A DNA stretch of 9,250 nucleotides, taken from contig CAAEUM010000292.1 of the NCBI GenBank assembly GCA_900759225.1, forward strand, positions 1-9,250, written 5' to 3'. The position numbers and the translations under genes are program-made. The stretch comes from Lachnospiraceae bacterium (GTDB lineage Bacteria > Bacillota > Clostridia > Lachnospirales > Lachnospiraceae). The notes under the pieces were generated by a model. The model ran no database searches. It was not told the DNA's origin and saw only the letters and a program-made list of their open reading frames with translations. Shown one piece after another: positions 1 to 5,506 of the stretch; positions within the stretch are counted from its first letter, which is position 1, and each line of letters opens with the position of its first letter.

Positions 1-45
1 ACTACTCGTAAAGAGAGAAAGAGAAATAAGAAGAAAGTAGGTTAG
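1..45 (+). CDS. rpsM: Probable C-terminal end of ribosomal protein S13 (partial)
   Basis: Frame 1 reads 14 residues, [14 protein letters not shown], to a TAG at 43-45, four bases before the rpsK start. Position supports S13, because rpsM precedes rpsK in this operon in Clostridia. The strongly basic tail with TRK and NKKK resembles the usual S13 ending (TRKGP...ANKKK), but the GPKRTVA-like middle is replaced by a shorter ERKR stretch. Frame 2 also stays open to a TAG at 38-40, so the frame is not certain. With only 45 bases visible this call depends mainly on context. Confidence 0.45.
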   Translation, partial: TTRKERKRNKKKVG

Positions 46-49
46 TTTA

Positions 50-448
50 ATGGCTAAGAATGTGTCAGCAAAGAAAGTGACAAAAAAGCGTGTAAAGAAA
101 AACGTTGAACGCGGACAGGCACATATCCAGTCATCTTTTAATAACACAATCGTTACATTAACTGATGCGCAGGGTAACGCTTTATCATGGGCAAGTGCCG
201 GTGGTCTGGGATTTAGAGGTTCAAGGAAATCTACTCCTTATGCAGCTCAGATGGCAGCAGAAACTGCTACAAAGGCAGCTCTTATTCATGGATTAAAGTC
301 CGTAGACGTTATGGTTAAGGGACCTGGTTCAGGTCGTGAAGCAGCGATCCGCGCCCTTCAGGCATGTGGATTGGAAGTAACAAGCATTAAGGACGTAACT
401 CCTGTTCCACACAACGGATGCCGTCCACCAAAGCGTAGAAGAGTCTGA
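50..448 (+). CDS. rpsK: 30S ribosomal protein S11
   Basis: S11 is a small-subunit platform protein that lies close to the E-site region and mRNA exit with S7 and S18. The 132-residue product is full length for the family. It has the basic N-terminal extension (residues 1-20), the universal core around [12 protein letters not shown] (28-39), [11 protein letters not shown] (93-103) and the C-terminal [18 protein letters not shown] (115-132). The Asn-Gly pair at 122-123 corresponds to the site where E. coli S11 carries an isoaspartate (N119); that equivalence is family knowledge, not visible here. The ribosome-binding site is weak (TAGG at 38-41), so translation is probably coupled to the upstream gene, whose stop is about 4 bases away. 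rpsD follows after 25 bases. Confidence 0.98.
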   Translation: MAKNVSAKKVTKKRVKKNVERGQAHIQSSFNNTIVTLTDAQGNALSWASAGGLGFRGSRKSTPYAAQMAAETATKAALIHGLKSVDVMVKGPGSGREAAIRALQACGLEVTSIKDVTPVPHNGCRPPKRRRV

Positions 449-473
449 TTCATCTTATTAGGAGGTAATTAAA

Positions 474-1067
474 GTGGCAGTAGATAGAGTTCCTGTTCTT
501 AAAAGATGCAGATCCCTTGGTTTGGATCCTATCTATTTAGGAATTGATAAAAAGTCAAACAGAGAGTCAAAGAGAGCAAACAAGAAGTTAAGTGAGTATG
601 GCCTGCAGTTAAGAGAAAAGCAGAAAGCTAAATTCATCTACGGCGTATTAGAGAAACCATTCCGTAACTACTATGCTAAGGCTTCCAGAATGAACGGTAT
701 GGTTGGTACCAACCTGATGATCCTGCTTGAGTGCAGACTGGACAACGTAGTATTCCGTCTGGGCCTGGGCCGTACACGTAAGGAAGCAAGACAGATCGTT
801 GACCACAAGCATATCCTGGTTAACGGTAAGGCAGTAAATATTCCTTCTTATCGTGTTCAGCCAGGTGATGTTATTGAGATCAAAGAGAAGTTCAAGTCTG
901 CTCAGAGATACAAAGACATCCTTGAGGTGACAGCTGGCCGTATGGTTCCAGCATGGTTAGAGGCTGATCAGGAGAACCTGCGCGGTACTGTCAAGGAGCT
1001 TCCAACCAGAGATGAGATTGATGTTCCGGTAAACGAGATGCTTATCGTCGAGTTGTATTCTAAATAA
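474..1067 (+). CDS. rpsD: 30S ribosomal protein S4, zinc-free form
   Basis: S4 is a primary 16S rRNA-binding protein that nucleates assembly of the 30S body and represses its own operon in several bacteria. The 197-residue product contains [21 protein letters not shown] (40-60) and the S4 RNA-binding domain from about 88 to 150 ([30 protein letters not shown]), and it ends in the family signature LIVELYSK. The N-terminus has only one cysteine (Cys12). It therefore lacks the Cys4 zinc knuckle of the C-plus form and is the C-minus type. The start is GTG at 474, set by a GGAGG at 461-465 with an 8-base spacer. It is the third gene visible in the operon, and a 136-base structured gap separates it from rpoA. 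Confidence 0.98.
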   Translation: MAVDRVPVLKRCRSLGLDPIYLGIDKKSNRESKRANKKLSEYGLQLREKQKAKFIYGVLEKPFRNYYAKASRMNGMVGTNLMILLECRLDNVVFRLGLGRTRKEARQIVDHKHILVNGKAVNIPSYRVQPGDVIEIKEKFKSAQRYKDILEVTAGRMVPAWLEADQENLRGTVKELPTRDEIDVPVNEMLIVELYSK

Positions 1068-1084
1068 TCCTGATCTTATAAGCA

Positions 1085-1141
1085 GCCTGCCCGTTTTTAG
1101 GACAGGCGTGCTTTGCGCGATAGGCTGGTTTTGTCCGGCCT
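1085..1141 (+). promoter_or_regulatory. Two hairpins in the rpsD-rpoA gap
   Basis: The 136-base gap (1068-1203) is long for this operon. Hairpin A pairs GCCTGCCC (1085-1092) with GGACAGGC (1100-1107), with one C-A mismatch and a GTTTTTA loop. Hairpin B pairs AGGCTGG (1122-1128) with CCGGCCT (1135-1141), seven pairs with one G-U, around the loop TTTTGT. Neither is followed by a U-tract, so they do not look like terminators. I see no sigma-A promoter here. A role in mRNA processing, stability or ribosomal-protein feedback is possible but is inference. Confidence 0.5.
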
Positions 1142-1203
1142 GCTGCAGATTGGATTAAACCCTCGCGAGATTTGATAGAAACCCAAAAAAGGAGGGGCTA
1201 TTA

Positions 1204-2166
1204 GTGTTCGATTTTGAAAAACCAAATATTGAAATCGCAGAGATTTCAGAGGACAAGAGATACGGCAAGTTTGTAGTTGAACCACTTGAAAGAGGTTATG
1301 GTACTACTCTGGGCAACTCTTTAAGAAGGATCATGCTTTCTTCTTTGCCTGGAGCCGCAGTGAGTCAGGTAAAAATCGATGGCGTTTTGCATGAGTTCAG
1401 TTCCATTCCTGGTGTTAAGGAAGATGTAACTGAAATTATCATGAACATCAAGAGCTTAGCAATCAAGAACAACAGTGATACCGATGAGCCCAAGGTTGCT
1501 TATATCGAATTCGAGGGCGAAGGCGTGATTACTGCTGCTGATATCCAGGCAGATGCCGACATCGAGATTATGAATCCCGACCAGGTCATCGCTACCTTAA
1601 GCGGCGGTGCCGACAGTAAGTTCTATATGGAACTGACTATCACAAAGGGCCGCGGCTATGTCAGCGCTGATAAAAACAAGAACGAAGATTTATCAATAGG
1701 TGTGATCGCAGTTGATTCCATCTATACTCCGGTAGAGCGTGTTAATATGGCTGTTGAGAATACACGTGTAGGACAGCAGACTGACTATGACAAGCTGACA
1801 CTGGAGGTTTATACCAACGGCACCTTGGCTCCGGATGAGGCAGTCAGCCTTGCTGCAAAGGTATTAAGTGAGCATTTGAATCTGTTTATCGACCTTTCTG
1901 AGTGCGCTGTGGATGTTGAGATCATGGCTCCAAAGGAAGACAACGAGAAGGAAAAAGTGCTTGAGATGAATATTGACGAGCTGGAGCTTTCCGTTCGTTC
2001 ATATAACTGTCTTAAGAGAGCCGGAATCAACACAGTTGAGGAGCTGTGCAACAGAACCTCTGAGGATATGATGAAGGTTCGTAACCTTGGCCGCAAGTCC
2101 CTTGAGGAAGTGCTGGCCAAGCTGAAGGAATTAGGCTTACAGCTGAATTCCAGCGATGAGGCATAA
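1204..2166 (+). CDS. rpoA: DNA-directed RNA polymerase subunit alpha
   Basis: The alpha dimer scaffolds assembly of beta and beta', and its C-terminal domain contacts UP elements and activators. The 320-residue product has the full two-domain layout: an N-terminal assembly domain (about 1-240; [22 protein letters not shown] at 29-50), an acidic linker (244-255) and the C-terminal domain (about 256-312). The DNA-contact residues known from E. coli are present at the same numbers: Arg265, Asn268, Cys269, Lys271, Gly296, Lys298 and Ser299. Start is GTG at 1204 behind GGAGGGG (1191-1197). Its place between rpsD and rplQ is the standard one. The gaps on both sides (136 and 147 bases) contain RNA hairpins, which may allow its level to be tuned separately from the ribosomal proteins. 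Confidence 0.98.
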   Translation: MFDFEKPNIEIAEISEDKRYGKFVVEPLERGYGTTLGNSLRRIMLSSLPGAAVSQVKIDGVLHEFSSIPGVKEDVTEIIMNIKSLAIKNNSDTDEPKVAYIEFEGEGVITAADIQADADIEIMNPDQVIATLSGGADSKFYMELTITKGRGYVSADKNKNEDLSIGVIAVDSIYTPVERVNMAVENTRVGQQTDYDKLTLEVYTNGTLAPDEAVSLAAKVLSEHLNLFIDLSECAVDVEIMAPKEDNEKEKVLEMNIDELELSVRSYNCLKRAGINTVEELCNRTSEDMMKVRNLGRKSLEEVLAKLKELGLQLNSSDEA

Positions 2167-2183
2167 GCTGCCTGACCGCAAAA

Positions 2184-2219
2184 CCCCTGTCAGTAAGACC
2201 AACGAAGCATGACAGAGGG
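2184..2219 (+). promoter_or_regulatory. Stem-loop 1 of a twin RNA element before rplQ
   Basis: CCCCTGTCA (2184-2192) pairs with TGACAG (2210-2215) plus GGG (2217-2219), nine pairs with A2216 bulged. It closes the 17-base loop GTAAGACCAACGAAGCA (2193-2209). Inside the loop, G2193-C2208 and T2194-G2207 could extend the stem, leaving A2209 as a bulged purine. There is no U-tract, so it is not a terminator. A second copy of the loop on a different stem lies 66 bases downstream. Function unknown; a protein-binding or processing site is plausible. Confidence 0.7.
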
Positions 2220-2249
2220 GGCCACTATAACAGCAGGCGGGATTATAAT

Positions 2250-2285
2250 GCCGTTCCAGTAAGACCAAAGAAGCGTGGAGGCGGT
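2250..2285 (+). promoter_or_regulatory. Stem-loop 2 of the twin RNA element before rplQ
   Basis: GCCGTTCCA (2250-2258) pairs with TGGAG (2276-2280) and CGGT (2282-2285), with G2281 bulged and two G-U pairs. The 17-base loop GTAAGACCAAAGAAGCG (2259-2275) matches loop 1 at 15 of 17 positions. The bulge again lies on the 3' arm, 5 pairs from the loop rather than 6. The stem sequence differs from stem 1 but still pairs, which argues that the structure is selected. The element ends 14 bases before the rplQ Shine-Dalgarno (AAAGGAG, 2299-2305), close enough to influence L17 translation. Confidence 0.7.
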
Positions 2286-2313
2286 GTTCCGCTAGAGTAA
2301 AGGAGAGAGAACA

Positions 2314-2850
2314 ATGGCAGGATATAGAAAATTAGGAAGAACCTCTAGCCAGAGAAAGGCTATGATCAGAAGCCAGGTAACAGCACTGTTATATCATGGA
2401 CACATCCGTACAACTGAGGCAAGAGCGAAGGAAATCCGTAAGGTTGCTGAAGGCCTGATTGCAATGGCTGTAAGAGAAAAGGATAACTTTGAGACTGTTA
2501 AGGTTACTGCTAAGGTTGCCCGCAAGGACAAAGACGGCAAGCGCGTTAAGGAAGTTGTTGACGGTAAGAAGGTTACTGTTTATGACGAAGTAGAGAAGGA
2601 AATCAAGAAGGATATGCCTTCCAGACTGCACGCAAGAAGACAGATGTTAAAGGTTCTTTACGATGTAACTGAGGTTCCGACCGCAGCAGCAGGAAGAAAG
2701 AAAAACACAAAGTCTGTTGACCTTGTTGAGAAGTTATTTGATGAGGTAGCTCCAAAGTATGCGAGCCGCAACGGTGGTTACACAAGAATCGTTAAGATTG
2801 GCCAGCGTAAGGGCGATGCTGCTATGGAAGTTCTGCTTGAATTAGTTTAA
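2314..2850 (+). CDS. rplQ: 50S ribosomal protein L17, enlarged form
   Basis: L17 is a large-subunit protein located near the peptide exit tunnel on the solvent side. The N-terminus GYRKLGRTSSQRKAM (3-17), the LHARRQ block (105-110) and the C-terminal GGYTRIVKIGQRKGDAAMEVLLELV region (154-178) identify the family. At 178 residues it is much longer than the roughly 120 of Bacillus L17. The extra length is a charged insertion at about 55-102 (KDKDGKRVKEVVDGKKVTVYDEVEKEIKK within it) and a smaller one at about 123-135. No stop or frameshift interrupts either, so they look like real lineage-specific extensions. ATG at 2314 follows AAAGGAG (2299-2305) with an 8-base spacer. It is the last gene of its operon, with a terminator at 2935-2969. 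Confidence 0.97.
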   Translation: MAGYRKLGRTSSQRKAMIRSQVTALLYHGHIRTTEARAKEIRKVAEGLIAMAVREKDNFETVKVTAKVARKDKDGKRVKEVVDGKKVTVYDEVEKEIKKDMPSRLHARRQMLKVLYDVTEVPTAAAGRKKNTKSVDLVEKLFDEVAPKYASRNGGYTRIVKIGQRKGDAAMEVLLELV

Positions 2851-2873
2851 TTATCGATAAAACAATGATATAG

Positions 2874-2914
2874 GTAACAGCTCAGCCTAAATTTTCGCAC
2901 GGCTGAACTGTTAC
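2874..2914. repeat. Palindromic intergenic repeat, copy 1 (full hairpin)
   Basis: GTAACAGCTCAGCC (2874-2887) and GGCTGAACTGTTAC (2901-2914) are inverted repeats that pair at 13 of 14 positions (C2881 x A2907 mismatch) around a 13-base AT-rich loop containing AATTTTC (2890-2896). The right arm contains the 12-mer CTGAACTGTTAC (2903-2914), which recurs at 4538 and 8040. It lies between the rplQ stop and the terminator. With no U-tract of its own it is more likely an interspersed repeat than a terminator. Confidence 0.75.
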
Positions 2915-2934
2915 TGGTATAGTTATGTAGGCGG

Positions 2935-2969
2935 CTGCAGATGCGTGAAAGCGTATCTGCAGTTTTTTT
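2935..2969 (+). terminator. Rho-independent terminator of the rpsM...rplQ operon
   Basis: CTGCAGATGCG (2935-2945) pairs with CGTATCTGCAG (2952-2962): 11 pairs including one G-U, with the loop TGAAAG. Seven Ts follow directly (2963-2969). This is a classic intrinsic terminator 85 bases after the rplQ stop and ends the ribosomal-protein transcript before the surface-protein gene. Confidence 0.92.
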
Positions 2970-3016
2970 GTAAACCCATTGAAAGAAATACTGAAATATC
3001 GCAAGAAATATGTAAG

Positions 3017-3046
3017 TTGACGCAAAACTGCTTTCTGGACTATAAT
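3017..3046 (+). promoter_or_regulatory. Sigma-A promoter of the cell-wall-repeat protein gene
   Basis: TTGACG (3017-3022), an 18-base spacer and TATAAT (3041-3046), with an AT-rich upstream stretch. The predicted start near 3053 gives a leader of about 80 bases. The first transcribed bases can fold: CAAGA (3055-3059) pairs with TCTTG (3066-3070), and ATAA (3051-3054) with TTAT (3075-3078). This could protect the 5' end or act as an operator; that is inference. Confidence 0.85.
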
Positions 3047-3118
3047 ACAGATAACAAGATGTATGTCTTGATCGTTATAAATACAGGTAAGTCAAAGATG
3101 TATGGGGATATCCCGTTT

Positions 3119-3126
3119 GGAGGAGG
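3119..3126 (+). promoter_or_regulatory. Ribosome-binding site that sets the start at 3135
   Basis: GGAGGAGG is a double Shine-Dalgarno. In-frame ATGs lie at 3102, 3129, 3135 and 3144. The one at 3102 is upstream of this site. The one at 3129 is only 2 bases after its end. The one at 3135 has an 8-base spacer and opens directly into a signal peptide (MKGMKQGISLLLAAG), so it is preferred; 3129 would add just two residues. Confidence 0.75.
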
Positions 3127-3134
3127 TTATGGTT

Positions 3135-4385
3135 ATGAAAGGAATGAAACAAGGTATCAGCCTGCTTTTGGCAGCCGGAATGCTGGCGACGTCATGCCCG
3201 CTGCAGGCGCTGGCTTCAGATTATAAATATATTTCTTCGATTTCATTGAAGGTAGATATAGAGCTGGAGACAGGGGACGAAATAAGCGATGGTGACAGCT
3301 TAGGGATAAGCAAGGATGATACAGGGAATAAGGTGTACACCACATCTGACAAATACGAGGTAGTATCTGCGGAATGGACCAATGATAAGGAGGTTTCCAT
3401 CGGAGATACGCCTAAAATAACAGTCTGGCTGGAGCCAAATTCCCCGGATGATAAGGATTATGAATACCGGTTCCGCAGCAGCTACAGCTCCGGGAATATC
3501 AGCATCAGCGGAGGCGATTATGTATCCAGCAGCCGGAGCGGGGGAGATTTAAAGGTGGTTTTAAAGGCCAACGGAATCAAGGGAACCTATGATGCGCCGG
3601 AAAGTGCAGAATGGGGGCACTCCACAGGAAGGGCTACCTGGGAGGAAGGCGAGGATACTTCCGGATACTATGACATCATCCTGTACCGTGGTTCCAGCTC
3701 TGTAAAGAAGGTTGAAAATTATAAGGGAGATTCCTATAATTTCTTCCCCTATATGACAAAGGAAGGCGATTACAGCTTTAAGGTAAGGACAGTACCTCAT
3801 ACAGAGGAGCAGGAGCGCTATGGCAAGAAAAGCGACTGGACGGAATCAGATGAGATCTATGTGGATGAGGATGAAGTATCCGACGGCAGCGGCCAGGAAA
3901 GCGGAGGAGGCGGCGGTACTACACCTGGCGGCGGAACGACAGACGTAGGCTGGAGAAAAGACGGTGATACGTGGTACTTCCGCTATCCCGATGGGAATTA
4001 TCAGAAGAATGGCTGGCTGAAATGGAACAATAAGTGGTACCTCTTTGATGCCGGCGGCCGGATGCTGACAGGCTGGCAGCAGACTGGAAATAACTGGTAT
4101 TATCTCTCTGAAAATGGAGATATGAAAACCGGCTGGGTTAAGACAGGAAACATCTGGTACTATTTAAATCCCAACGAAAATGGGCCGGAGGGCGCAATGG
4201 TGAAGAACTGCTGGCTGACCATCAATGGGAAAACCTATTTTATGAATGAAAGCGGTGCAATGGTAGAAGGCTGGTACAGTGTGCAGGGCAACTGGTATTA
4301 CTTCTATCCGGGTGAAGGCCACAAGGCAGTGAACACAGCGATCAGCGGTTTCCAGCTGGATGCAAATGGAATTTGGCAGCATTAA
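3135..4385 (+). CDS. Secreted protein with choline-binding-type cell-wall repeats
   Basis: The 416-residue product begins with a signal peptide: basic MKGMKQ, hydrophobic 8-20, likely cleavage after ALA (25-27). Cys21 in ATSC is a weak lipobox, so a lipoprotein is a less likely alternative. Residues 30-150 are a Ser/Gly/Asp-rich region I do not recognise. Residues about 155-245 look like an Ig or fibronectin-III-type beta sandwich (SGYYDIILYRG ... GDYSFKVRTV ... SDWTESDE). A Gly/Thr linker (about 250-270) leads to six or so aromatic GW repeats (272-416; GWLKWNNKWYLFDAGGRMLT is one unit) of the CW_binding_1 / choline-binding family. These usually attach a protein to wall teichoic acid or polysaccharide. 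I see no catalytic domain, so it is probably an adhesin or wall-associated binding protein; the ligand is unknown. It has its own promoter and terminator and stands alone between rplQ and ecfA1. Confidence 0.85.
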   Translation: MKGMKQGISLLLAAGMLATSCPLQALASDYKYISSISLKVDIELETGDEISDGDSLGISKDDTGNKVYTTSDKYEVVSAEWTNDKEVSIGDTPKITVWLEPNSPDDKDYEYRFRSSYSSGNISISGGDYVSSSRSGGDLKVVLKANGIKGTYDAPESAEWGHSTGRATWEEGEDTSGYYDIILYRGSSSVKKVENYKGDSYNFFPYMTKEGDYSFKVRTVPHTEEQERYGKKSDWTESDEIYVDEDEVSDGSGQESGGGGGTTPGGGTTDVGWRKDGDTWYFRYPDGNYQKNGWLKWNNKWYLFDAGGRMLTGWQQTGNNWYYLSENGDMKTGWVKTGNIWYYLNPNENGPEGAMVKNCWLTINGKTYFMNESGAMVEGWYSVQGNWYYFYPGEGHKAVNTAISGFQLDANGIWQH

Positions 4386-4406
4386 TATGGAAGAATAAGA
4401 TAATGG

Positions 4407-4447
4407 GCAGGGCCTGGAAGGATAAAAGCTTCGGGCCCTGCTTTTTT
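4407..4447 (+). terminator. Rho-independent terminator of the cell-wall-repeat gene
   Basis: GCAGGGCC (4407-4414) pairs perfectly with GGCCCTGC (4434-4441), extended by a T-G pair and an inner GAAG/CTTC helix (4417-4420 with 4429-4432). Six Ts follow (4442-4447). It lies 22 bases after the stop codon and isolates this unit from the ECF operon. Confidence 0.92.
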
Positions 4448-4453
4448 ATGTTG

Positions 4454-4549
4454 TGACGTCAATTACATCAATTTTCACATCGGATAAACATCCGATGCTT
4501 CTTGTCCGGTGCAGCCGGACAAGAAGATGCCCCTAGACTGAACTGTTAC
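4454..4549. repeat. Intergenic repeat, copy 2 (enlarged by hairpins)
   Basis: TGACGT (4454-4459) and TTACATCAATTTTC (4463-4476) match copy 3 (8007-8012 and 8019-8032; 13 of 14 for the longer block). The element ends in CTGAACTGTTAC (4538-4549), shared with copies 1 and 3. Between AATTTTC and the 12-mer it carries 61 bases, against 6 and 7 in the other two, and most of that extra DNA is two perfect hairpins. It occupies the gap between the upstream terminator and the ecfA1 promoter. Confidence 0.7.
4478..4526. repeat. Two adjacent perfect inverted repeats inside copy 2
   Basis: First hairpin: CATCGGAT (4478-4485) and ATCCGATG (4490-4497), 8 pairs, loop AAAC. Second, starting at the next base: CTTCTTGTCCGG (4498-4509) and CCGGACAAGAAG (4515-4526), 12 pairs, loop TGCAG. 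The second is bordered by GATGC direct repeats (4494-4498 and 4526-4530). No U-tract follows. They lie upstream of the ecfA1 promoter, so they are not part of the predicted ecf mRNA leader. Confidence 0.85.
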
Positions 4550-4567
4550 CAGCATTCTGGCTGCCTC

Positions 4568-4596
4568 TTGACTTATTCCCTAATATCAACTAAAAT
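4568..4596 (+). promoter_or_regulatory. Sigma-A promoter of the ecfA1-ecfA2-ecfT-truA operon
   Basis: TTGACT (4568-4573), a 17-base spacer and TAAAAT (4591-4596). The predicted start near 4603 leaves a leader of about 34 bases. CTGTTAC (4543-4549) and its inverse GTAACAG (4605-4611) bracket the promoter and could be an operator pair, but the left arm belongs to the interspersed repeat, so this is speculative. Confidence 0.75.
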
Positions 4597-4624
4597 GAGA
4601 AAACGTAACAGCAGGAAGCAATTT

Positions 4625-4629
4625 GAGGA
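4625..4629 (+). promoter_or_regulatory. Ribosome-binding site that sets the ecfA1 start at 4637
   Basis: GAGGA sits 7 bases before ATG 4637. The reading frame stays open further upstream to a TTG at 4502 and has an ATG at 4592. However, 4502 is inside the second hairpin of the repeat, and 4592 lies within the -10 box. Both are upstream of the predicted transcript start. The start at 4637 also gives the normal EcfA1 N-terminus ([19 protein letters not shown]). Confidence 0.85.
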
Positions 4630-4636
4630 AAAATCC

Positions 4637-5497
4637 ATGGGAATTGTAAGGACAGCCAAGCTGGTATATGAATATATCAGACGGGATGAGGAAGAAAAAA
4701 TAGAAGAAATAAAGCGTGCCATTGACGGGGTAGATGTGGACATTGAGGAGGGCAGCTTTGTAGCAGTTCTGGGGCATAATGGTTCTGGGAAATCCACTCT
4801 GGCAAAGCATATTAATGGCCTGCTGCTTCCAACAGAGGGAACAGTCTGGGTGGGAGAAATGGATACCCGGGACGAGGAGCATATCTGGGATGTACGGAAA
4901 ATGGCAGGTATGGTATTTCAGAATCCGGACAATCAGATCATTGGAAATGTAGTGGAAGAGGATGTAGGGTTTGGACCGGAAAATATCGGTGTCCCTACAG
5001 AAGATATATGGAAACGGGTAGATGAGAGCCTGAAGGCAGTGGGAATGACTGCCTATAGGCTGCAGTCACCAAATAAGCTGTCCGGCGGCCAGAAACAGAG
5101 GGTTGCCATTGCAGGCGTTATGGCAATGAGACCCCGGTGTATTATTCTGGATGAGCCTACAGCGATGCTGGATCCCAATGGCCGAAAGGAAGTAATACGG
5201 ACTGTCCGGGAGCTCAATGAGAAGGAGCATATTACAGTGCTTCTGATTACCCACTATATGGAAGAAGCTATTGATGCAGACCGGGTGATCGTGATGGATG
5301 ACGGAAGTATTGTGATGGATGGAGTTCCAAGAGAAATTTTTTCCAGGGTGGAGGAATTAAAGGCCCGGGGCCTGGATGTGCCTCAGGTAACGGAGCTGGC
5401 CTATGAGCTTAAAAAGGCCGGAATGCCTCTGACAGACGGAATTCTTACAAGACAGGAGCTGGTAGAGCAGCTGACTGCTCTTTTTAAGGCTTCATAG
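4637..5497 (+). CDS. ecfA1: ECF transporter ATPase EcfA1 (CbiO-type)
   Basis: One of two ABC ATPases that, with EcfA2 and membrane protein EcfT, energize group II energy-coupling-factor transporters for vitamins and metal ions. The 286-residue product has Walker [10 protein letters not shown] (46-54), Q-loop Gln95 ([11 protein letters not shown]), signature LSGGQKQR (148-155), Walker B CIILDEP with catalytic Glu173 and H-loop His206. The motif order and the VFQNPDNQ and [10 protein letters not shown] segments are characteristic of EcfA1. No S component (substrate-binding subunit) is encoded in the window, as expected for a shared module whose S components are scattered elsewhere. ecfA2 follows after 9 bases. 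A longer frame extending back to 4502 would translate repeat DNA and is rejected. Confidence 0.95.
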   Translation: MGIVRTAKLVYEYIRRDEEEKIEEIKRAIDGVDVDIEEGSFVAVLGHNGSGKSTLAKHINGLLLPTEGTVWVGEMDTRDEEHIWDVRKMAGMVFQNPDNQIIGNVVEEDVGFGPENIGVPTEDIWKRVDESLKAVGMTAYRLQSPNKLSGGQKQRVAIAGVMAMRPRCIILDEPTAMLDPNGRKEVIRTVRELNEKEHITVLLITHYMEEAIDADRVIVMDDGSIVMDGVPREIFSRVEELKARGLDVPQVTELAYELKKAGMPLTDGILTRQELVEQLTALFKAS

Positions 5498-5506
5498 GAG
5501 AAGAAA

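Noticed and set aside
1097..1285. Minus-strand open frames throughout the window, such as 1097-1285, 1809-2120, 5510-5788 and 9027-9221
   Set aside because: Each is the reverse shadow of a confidently identified gene or gap, with no ribosome-binding site or recognisable protein features.
2244..2249. TATAAT in the rpoA-rplQ gap as an internal promoter
   Set aside because: No -35 box resembling TTGACA lies 16-18 bases upstream and there is no extended -10 TG; one hexamer alone is weak evidence.
2375..2391. GTAACAG...CTGTTAT near-palindrome resembling the repeat arms
   Set aside because: It lies inside rplQ, encodes conserved residues (VTALLYH), lacks AATTTTC and the full 12-mer, and is probably coincidence.
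2945..3226. 93-residue open frame beginning with GTG after rplQ
   Set aside because: It starts inside the terminator stem, runs through the promoter and leader of the surface-protein gene, overlaps that gene in another frame and has no ribosome-binding site.
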